DNA of 64,000 nucleotides, from assembly GCA_030522415.1 (NCBI GenBank), contig CM060108.1, forward strand, positions 37,904,256 through 37,968,255, given 5' to 3'. The stretch is from Channallabes apus. Taxonomy: Eukaryota > Chordata > Actinopteri > Siluriformes > Clariidae. The position numbers were made by a program, and so were the translations under genes. Shown here in pieces: positions 61,556-64,000 of this stretch; the first letter of the stretch is position 1, and every line of letters starts with the position of its first letter. The notes under the pieces were generated by a model. That model was not told the DNA's origin and searched no databases. It was given only the letters and a program-made list of their open reading frames with translations.

Positions 61556-63797
61556 CACTTTTATGTCAAGGACTAAAAAGACTTATCACAGATTTCAGGA
61601 AGGAAATCTGCACTCAGAAGCAGACGGAAGTGTTTTATAGCAAAAACTATAAATAATAAAAAATACCTCAGTGAATAGACATTGGACTATTGATCAGACA
61701 GTCAGGTTAAAACCCCAACACAACCAAACTACCACTGCTGAGCCCTTAAGCAAGGTCATTAACCATTAAATGTCCATTTGTGTAATGAGATAAATGTAAG
61801 ATGGTCTGGATAAAAGAGTATAACAAAATGCAAAACTGGCATTTTTTAATAATGTTGTACCATCAGGTACAGTACCGATAATGACTTTCTTTGGTTTCAG
61901 TTTGTTTAGTTCCTGCTAATATTTTTGGAAATCATATTCATGATAGTATCCTGTCTCACATTCAGACCTACTTTAGACCTACCTTTTAGTACACCCTTGT
62001 GTTTCACCAGTGGAGTTGTGTTGAAACACTTTTTTAAAAGAACCACATGGCCAGGTTTTGATGTAGCTCTGATTTTTAGTTAGTTCTGTGCTGAGTTTGT
62101 GAAGATCATGTTAAGATTCTGCCTGATTGACTCCTTTCCTGTGACTGTACAGTATGTGGTCTGTAGAAAGTTGTCTAAAAGTGTTAGGATTTCTCTGCAG
62201 CTGTTTATAATGAAGTTGTTGCCATGTGTTTATTTTGTCAGGGTGTGTCCTGTTCAGGACTCCTATGCCTGAAAATGCACTTTTACATTTAAGCACTTAG
62301 CAGATGCTCCAATCCCTGTGCAGGGAGCAGAGTAGTGGGTGGTGTGGGAGAATTTAAGAAGAAAATGACTTGTATCTCTTTCTAACTTTGCAAAGAAAGT
62401 CTTCAGAGCCAGAAGGAAGGATATACACTTGTTTTTACAATTTTACAATTGTTTGTTTTATTTTTACGTTGTAAGATGCATGCATAAAGATGCATAAAGC
62501 AGGCGCGCTGAGCAGGTGAGACAGACCGTCTTGGCTGGATAAGGTTGTGTTCTGTCTGTGCTTTTTGTAAGGATGGTTGTGATCATATCCTGGTGTGTGA
62601 GCTGTAGTTTGTAGCTGTAGTGTTGTTGCTGTAGTGCTGCTGTGTATGTAGGTGTGTGTCTGTCAGTGCTGTGTCTGTTAGTGTCCTGGTAAACTCCTTG
62701 ACACTGTGGTTATTTAGGTGCACGTGGTCGTACAGGTGATTAGGTGTGATGCTGGTGTGGTGAGCGAGGTGTACATTAGGGATGAGATCACATCCTCTGC
62801 TGATATCAGTGTTGACTCTCTGTTTGGTGTTCAGGTGAAAGTCTTTGTGTGGTAGGAGGCTGGATATTATTGTAGAGCTGGGAAATGTCTCTACAGCTCT
62901 GCACTCCACGCCTCCAACTCCTTCCTGTTCTGCTCTTGTCTGTGAGAGTTCAGAGGTGATGTGTGAGAAACTGGACATGAGCTGTGTGATGTCAGTGTGG
63001 AGTAAATAATATTTTACTGAGGATAAAGGGGCACAGAAGATGAGTGAGTGTGTATTTTTGGCAGGAGTGTAAGTGTCCTGATCTTTCACTGCCATCTAGT
63101 GGATAAATACTAGTTTGACAGACTCGTACAGACTTTTTTTCCACAAATCCTCTTATAAATCCTAATGAATCTGATCCACTGATGATGAGTTAATGTATTT
63201 TAGCTGAAACTCACATCTCACTCTGTGTTTCTCTCAGTGGATGTGACTCTGGATCCTGATACAGCAAATCCATTTCTCATCCTGTCTGCTGATGGAAAAG
63301 AAGTGAAAGACGGAGACGAGGAACAGGATCTCCCTGATACACCACAGAGGTTTAATTCAGGTCTTGATGTTGTAGGAAAGCAGAGTTTCCCCTCAGAAGA
63401 GAAAAAGAGATTTTATTATGAGGTTCAGGTCAGCGGGAAAACAGCGTGGACTTTAGGAGTGGTGAGAGAGAACATTAACAGGAAGGGGGAGAGGATTACA
63501 GTGAGACCTCAGGATGGATTCTGGACTGTGACACTGTGGGATGAGGATGAATACTGGGCTTATGCTGGTCCCGATGTCCTCCTGACACTGAGAGAGAAGG
63601 TGGAGAAGGTGGGGGTGTTTGTGGATTATGATGAGGGTCTGGTCTCCTTTTATGATGTGAACTCCAGATCTCATATCTACTCTTTCACTGCTCAGACTTT
63701 CACTCAGAAACTCTATCCATTCTTCAGTCCTTGTGATAATGCTGGAGGTAAAAATGCAGCTCCACTGATCATCTCTCCTGTATTTAACATCCAGTGA
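27298..63797 (+). CDS. Butyrophilin-like receptor: IgV-IgC-TM-micro-exons-PRY/SPRY
   Basis: A type I membrane receptor gene of the butyrophilin family, expected at the cell surface, where such proteins modulate T-cell or innate responses. Exons: 27298-27648, 30690-30968, 31123-31224, 32210-32236, 34793-34819, 36307-36321, 41030-41056, 42214-42240, 60019-60045, 63238-63797. All have AG acceptors and GT donors, and all junctions are phase 1, so about 480 residues join in frame. The order IgV, IgC, transmembrane, short heptad-like exons and B30.2 matches mammalian BTN genes. The signal-peptide exon is missing from what I can see. Intron 8 (42241-60018) is 17.8 kb, nearly all transposons. No stop or frame break in any domain exon, so the gene may be alive. 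The BTN subtype is not assigned. Confidence 0.85.
27913..29274. mobile_element. hAT non-autonomous element in intron 1
   Basis: Ends TAGGGCTGCAACAACTAATCG and its near-complement, with 8-bp duplication AATTTAAC (27905-27912, 29275-29282). ATCGATTA palindromes lie at both ends. AT microsatellites near 28802-28855 and 29090-29120. No transposase. Confidence 0.9.
29283..30689. other. Intron 1, right part
   Basis: No gene recognised. A GC-richer stretch (29400-29700) looks like transposon debris but has no paired ends. Acceptor gattgtAG at 30688-30689. Confidence 0.4.
30690..30968 (+). CDS. Exon: IgC-like domain
   Basis: 93 codons, phase 1 to 1. Shows [12 protein letters not shown], the C-type hallmark of BTN/B7 membrane-proximal domains, then [12 protein letters not shown] and, at the F strand, [10 protein letters not shown]. 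Donor A|GTAAGT. Only 153 bp separates it from the transmembrane exon. Confidence 0.92.
31123..31224 (+). CDS. Exon: transmembrane segment
   Basis: 34 codons, phase 1 to 1. Reads [10 protein letters not shown] then a ~22-residue hydrophobic helix ([21 protein letters not shown]) and HK. Basic residues on both sides support a type I anchor. Donor ATAG|GTAAAA. Confidence 0.88.
32210..32236 (+). CDS. Micro-exon A1 (27 bp)
   Basis: Encodes EQQRQKLEA, heptad-like. Acceptor tgttttcAG, donor GTAATT. Type A of the duplicated cassette: the exon and the first ~45 bp of its downstream intron resemble 36307 and 42214. Confidence 0.75.
32745..32782 (+). repeat. (AAT)n microsatellite
   Basis: Trinucleotide run in intron 4. 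Confidence 0.9.
32940..33690 (-). pseudogene. Tc1/mariner transposase relic with 5' end
   Basis: The plus strand carries the complement of a common fish Tc1 element: transposase-derived sequence at 32960-33300 ('ctcttttcag...actttggcccactgagcaaca') and the end-proximal 'ttctaattttctgagacactgaattt...aataaacacttgaaatacatc' at 33530-33625. Many stops; the 3' half of the transposase is missing. It abuts the next Tc1 element. Confidence 0.65.
33735..34758 (-). mobile_element. Tc1/mariner element, transposase partly open
   Basis: The right end 'gtgttccaacttttttggaatccggttt' and inner repeat 'cccaacttttttgggatttgttgacacc' match the left inner repeat at 33755-33782. The left terminus is truncated into the neighbouring relic. 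Confidence 0.75.
33748..34347 (-). pseudogene. Tc1-like transposase catalytic domain, N-terminus out of frame
   Basis: 199 open codons hold all three catalytic blocks: [23 protein letters not shown] and [11 protein letters not shown]. Upstream, the DNA-binding region reads in other frames (for example 34043-34456) and lacks an intact HTH start. Length and truncated N-terminus argue against activity. Confidence 0.8.
34793..34819 (+). CDS. Micro-exon B1 (27 bp)
   Basis: Encodes DIQMEKQNT. Acceptor tatcctcAG, donor GTGAGA. Type B of the cassette, the most diverged of the three B copies. Confidence 0.7.
34850..36180 (-). pseudogene. Tc1/mariner element, heavily decayed
   Basis: Diverged relative of the element at 33.7 kb. 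The complement of transposase blocks is seen at 35095-35560 (for example 'gaccatagaacacttttccactttg' for the SDES block), HTH-side sequence at 35740-35900 and the end-like 'aaaattgggttgtattc' near 36190. No open frame. Confidence 0.65.
36307..36321 (+). CDS. Micro-exon A2 (15 bp, shortened)
   Basis: Encodes EEQRQ. Same acceptor and GTAATTACACT donor context as A1 but lacks 12 bp of the 3' half, keeping the frame. Whether so short an exon is spliced in is uncertain. Confidence 0.55.
36420..38852 (-). pseudogene. Gypsy Pol: RT, RNase H, integrase (chromodomain lost)
   Basis: A long open stretch with RT ([23 protein letters not shown]), RNase H ([18 protein letters not shown]), an HHCC integrase finger and the catalytic core ([30 protein letters not shown]). 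The GPF/Y-type [11 protein letters not shown] and TFHVSQLRR follow. The remaining ORF to 36348 is host intron. Upstream protease and gag lie in other frames. Confidence 0.88.
38853..39403 (-). pseudogene. Gypsy protease and linker
   Basis: [15 protein letters not shown] contains the DSG aspartic-protease active site, followed by [17 protein letters not shown], typical of sushi-type elements. The frame changes near 38850 before the RT. Confidence 0.82.
39510..40383 (-). pseudogene. Gypsy Gag
   Basis: Most likely start is the ATG at 40383-40381 ([15 protein letters not shown]), only 17 nt from the LTR. Capsid sequence [16 protein letters not shown] runs to 39730, where the frame breaks. The nucleocapsid knuckle [14 protein letters not shown] is in another frame at about 39530-39575. 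Confidence 0.85.
40389..40399 (-). other. Self-priming site of the gypsy element
   Basis: The 11 nt AATAATCCAGC next to the LTR on the minus strand are perfectly complementary to GCTGGATTATT at 40721-40711 within the LTR. A TTTAA box lies about 30 nt upstream of that point. This fits the Tf1/sushi mechanism in which the mRNA 5' end primes its own reverse transcription. Confidence 0.72.
40401..40906 (-). repeat. LTR of the sushi-type gypsy element
   Basis: 506 bp, TGTCACGG...CTCGTGACA on the plus strand. It is the only copy in the window. Confidence 0.85.
41030..41056 (+). CDS. Micro-exon B2 (27 bp)
   Basis: Encodes VFEKMERFA. Acceptor atttcctAG; donor GTTAGA is weak (T at +3). The exon and its downstream bases (..TTTGCAGgt.agaatg) closely match 60019. 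Confidence 0.65.
41530..41830 (+). mobile_element. hAT element end
   Basis: CAGAGGTGTCAAGCAACGAATTAC... is a common fish hAT terminus with the same TACTTAAGTA-style sub-terminal repeats as 24102. The other end was not located. A C-run lies at 41709-41721. Confidence 0.55.
42214..42240 (+). CDS. Micro-exon A3 (27 bp)
   Basis: Encodes ELQRKRVED. Acceptor ctattttcAG, donor GTAATT as in A1 and A2. Confidence 0.72.
42390..42860 (+). mobile_element. hAT-like fragment
   Basis: Starts CAGAGGCGGGTAGTAACATTTACTCC, another member of the CAGAGG hAT group. The right boundary is uncertain. Confidence 0.5.
43509..44868 (-). pseudogene. RTE-clade LINE copy, 5'-truncated
   Basis: Same family as 10.3 kb. 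The RT reads [32 protein letters not shown] and [13 protein letters not shown], with catalytic FVDD where FADD is usual. The frame shifts near 43990, but the C-terminal [19 protein letters not shown] module is intact. It lies within the 3' UTR of the L2 element. Confidence 0.85.
45636..48157 (-). pseudogene. L2 ORF2: endonuclease and damaged reverse transcriptase
   Basis: The AP-endonuclease fold reads [39 protein letters not shown] and ISDHYLVSF (48157-47546). RT entry motifs appear at 46881-46696 ([31 protein letters not shown]). Near 46305 the frame jumps from LHLGNIIRK directly to [12 protein letters not shown]. Against the plus-strand copy this lacks about 110 codons including the YADD box. 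Several stops. Dead. Confidence 0.82.
45955..46112 (+). mobile_element. tRNA-derived SINE inside the L2 copy
   Basis: A box TAGCTCAGTGG and B box GGTTCAAACCC, with a tail 'gtcgctctggataagagtgtctgccaaatgcc' shared with many fish SINEs. A decayed relative is at 61.67 kb. Confidence 0.78.
48424..49213 (-). pseudogene. L2 ORF1 with SGNH-esterase-like domain
   Basis: The N-terminal coiled segment [13 protein letters not shown] (about 49210) precedes [12 protein letters not shown] (block I GDS), [10 protein letters not shown] (block III G-x-N-D) and, after a frame change near 48700, [14 protein letters not shown] (block V D-x-x-H-like). This is the esterase-type ORF1 known from CR1/L2 LINEs. One frame break makes it a pseudogene. 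Confidence 0.78.
49210..50349 (+). pseudogene. L2 reverse transcriptase C-terminal two thirds
   Basis: About 380 open codons: [57 protein letters not shown] and the catalytic box [11 protein letters not shown], where the usual YADD has become [21 protein letters not shown] and [10 protein letters not shown] motifs follow. The upstream frame (49000-49210) belongs to the antisense of the other L2. Endonuclease absent. Confidence 0.85.
49210..51235 (+). mobile_element. 5'-truncated L2 LINE, head-to-head with the minus-strand copy
   Basis: Begins inside RT ([15 protein letters not shown]) and continues through the 3' UTR to 'aaaagcgctatataaataaaattgaattgaa', the usual fish L2 tail. It joins the inverted L2 copy near 49210. 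Confidence 0.87.
51417..51765. repeat. Inverted repeat at the DIRS end
   Basis: About 65 bp at 51417-51482 (cgtctcgggttactttgctg...gaacgagatgctgcg) is the near-perfect complement of 51698-51763, with a ~210-bp loop. Consistent with DIRS terminal or internal-complementary sequences. Confidence 0.8.
52003..53030 (-). repeat. Tandem triplication of ~440 bp over the recombinase C-terminus
   Basis: The block 'cttgctgcaggggaatacctcttgct...cctcataggagagggcaat' starts at about 52003, 52450 and 52884, with the intervening sequence also repeated ('gcggtggacgtaaatctgaagagcacgtactggacacagta'). About 2.3 units at roughly 85-90% identity by eye. Confidence 0.85.
52796..53014 (-). pseudogene. DIRS tyrosine recombinase C-terminus
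   Basis: [20 protein letters not shown] then [13 protein letters not shown] contains the H-x-x-R signature of tyrosine recombinases. The downstream nucleophile Tyr region is not readable. The upstream catalytic Arg is not in this frame. Confidence 0.7.
53294..53923 (-). pseudogene. DIRS RT/RNase H segment, frameshifted
   Basis: [17 protein letters not shown] linker, [15 protein letters not shown] (RNase H first Asp) and, in a second frame, [17 protein letters not shown], then [14 protein letters not shown] at 53330-53298. Two frames overlap, showing at least one indel. Confidence 0.75.
54541..54905. other. AT-rich spacer
   Basis: Palindromic ATATATCATATG-type sequence at 54530-54590, otherwise nothing recognised. 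Confidence 0.4.
54910..56185 (-). pseudogene. L2 LINE fragment
   Basis: RT blocks [14 protein letters not shown] and [16 protein letters not shown] (55218-54940) and [20 protein letters not shown] (55764-55546), with the region between readable only in pieces. Similar to the 46-47 kb copy. Many stops. Confidence 0.82.
56190..57240. repeat. Two copies of an unnamed intron repeat with Harbinger-like flanks
   Basis: The block 'gcggtatg.aactggt..attaacgaac...ctttgctctta.agca...acaagctgcat' occurs at 56375-56560 and 56690-56965, and again at 58425-59330. Flanking 'aggagtgatt' and 'aatcactcctaag' stretches (56220, 57205, 58165, 58335) resemble ends of fish PIF/Harbinger elements. Confidence 0.5.
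57250..58065 (+). pseudogene. Tc1/mariner transposase relic
   Basis: Decayed plus-strand copy of a common fish transposase: 'gccagatgactgggtc', 'ctgatccatggagcaatggaagaagg', 'caatgttgtgctgggaaacg' and, at 57975-58062, residues like [17 protein letters not shown]. Several indels; the DDE residues are not all readable. Confidence 0.72.
58066..58494. repeat. Harbinger-like debris and third copy of the intron repeat
   Basis: Contains repeated 'atcactcctaa' motifs and the start of the 56.4-kb repeat (58425). Split by the next hAT element. Confidence 0.45.
58495..59129. mobile_element. hAT MITE-like element
   Basis: 635 bp with ends CAGAGGTGGAAAG and CTTTCCACCTCTG and an 8-bp duplication GTTTTAGG (58487-58494, 59130-59137). 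Same family as 24102-26908 without the nested insertion. Confidence 0.92.
59138..60018. other. Intron 8, right end
   Basis: The rest of the third unnamed-repeat copy to about 59420, then AT-rich DNA with no gene seen. Acceptor ttttcacAG at 60017-60018. Confidence 0.4.
60019..60045 (+). CDS. Micro-exon B3 (27 bp)
   Basis: Encodes EFVKKKKFA. Strong acceptor and GTAAGA donor. Closest to B2 at 41030. Confidence 0.78.
60046..62582. other. Intron 9, left and middle
   Basis: No exon recognised. A decayed SINE lies at about 61668-61835 (attggactattgatcag...ggtctggataaaagagt) and a tail fragment at 62283-62320. Confidence 0.45.
62583..63095 (-). CDS. 170-codon ORF with SGNH-hydrolase-like C-terminus
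   Basis: An uninterrupted minus-strand frame in the last intron. The stretch [20 protein letters not shown], then [17 protein letters not shown] and [21 protein letters not shown], resembles the C-terminal half of SGNH/GDSL-like domains found in fish transposon-derived ORFs: 'SLLP..D', '[12 protein letters not shown]', 'LYD.VHL' with the D-x-x-H catalytic pair. The nucleophile GDS block is absent, so it is at best a fragment. Function unknown. It may be LINE debris rather than a gene. Recognition rests on memory of repeat proteins. Confidence 0.4.
   Translation of the reverse strand: MAVKDQDTYTPAKNTHSLIFCAPLSSVKYYLLHTDITQLMSSFSHITSELSQTRAEQEGVGGVECRAVETFPSSTIISSLLPHKDFHLNTKQRVNTDISRGCDLIPNVHLAHHTSITPNHLYDHVHLNNHSVKEFTRTLTDTALTDTHLHTQQHYSNNTTATNYSSHTRI
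63238..63797 (+). CDS. Terminal exon: PRY-SPRY (B30.2) domain
   Basis: 186 codons, phase 1 acceptor ctctcAG, stop TGA at 63795-63797. [23 protein letters not shown] then [33 protein letters not shown], the conserved [30 protein letters not shown] and a hydrophobic LYPFFSP end. The length is normal for a B30.2 module, with no damage. It forms the cytoplasmic ligand-sensing part in butyrophilins. Confidence 0.93.
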
Positions 63798-63836
63798 ATT
63801 TTCACCTCACAGATTTAATCATCTGCTAAACGTCCG

Positions 63837-63842
63837 AATAAA
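63837..63842 (+). terminator. Poly(A) signal AATAAA
   Basis: First of overlapping AATAAA hexamers, 40 nt after the stop codon. Confidence 0.65.
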
Positions 63843-63968
63843 TAAATAACTTTTTCTGTTTAATTTGAGAAAATACATGTTTACTTTTCTACAGTTTTAT
63901 TATTTTATTTGTGTTGATGTTTTGCCTAAACAAATAACTTTAATCACATTTATTTTTATTCTTTTTTA

Positions 63969-63969
<1 letters not shown>

Positions 63970-64000
<31 letters not shown>
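63970..64000 (+). repeat. (GT)n microsatellite at the window edge
   Basis: GT run continuing past the window end. Confidence 0.9.

Overview
The window looks like teleost fish DNA. It is an AT-rich stretch carrying one host gene, a butyrophilin-like (BTN) immunoglobulin-superfamily gene with a PRY-SPRY end, inside a dense thicket of fish-type transposons (Ty3/gypsy, DIRS, L1, L2, RTE, Tc1/mariner, hAT, tRNA-derived SINEs). The repeat mix fits an ostariophysan such as a catfish, but species cannot be fixed by reading.

Layout. 0-11.5 kb: an old L1 relic split by a young, nearly intact Ty3/gypsy element (1344-10227, minus strand) and by a 5'-truncated RTE copy. The gypsy element has near-identical LTRs, a tRNA-Thr-like primer site, open gag and pol, and a readable -1 frameshift signal between them. 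11.5-18 kb: SINE, a decayed BTN IgV exon (12.4 kb), a hAT element holding a SINE and a solo LTR, and a complete Tc1 element whose 340-aa transposase has lost one catalytic aspartate. 18-24 kb: a second Tc1 split by a hAT element with a large inverted repeat, a PRY-domain relic (22.2 kb) and an L1 ORF1 relic. 23.7-26.9 kb: a SINE split by a hAT element that holds another hAT element.

27.3-63.8 kb: the BTN-like gene on the plus strand: IgV (27298-27648), IgC (30690-30968), transmembrane (31123-31224), six micro-exons (32210, 34793, 36307, 41030, 42214, 60019) and PRY-SPRY with stop (63238-63797). Every internal junction is phase 1, so the parts join in frame. The micro-exons are three tandem copies of a two-exon cassette. 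No signal-peptide exon was recognised. The introns hold hAT elements, three Tc1/mariner relics, a Tf1/sushi-type gypsy element with a self-priming signature, RTE and L2 LINEs, a DIRS relic with a triplicated recombinase segment, and a 170-codon minus-strand ORF resembling SGNH-hydrolase ends.

IgV and PRY relics upstream suggest that the locus once held another BTN copy, later broken up by transposons. Most of the biology here is retroelement expression strategy (frameshift plus pseudoknot, MYND-protease Pol, self-priming) and the growth of an immune-receptor gene by cassette duplication and intron invasion.
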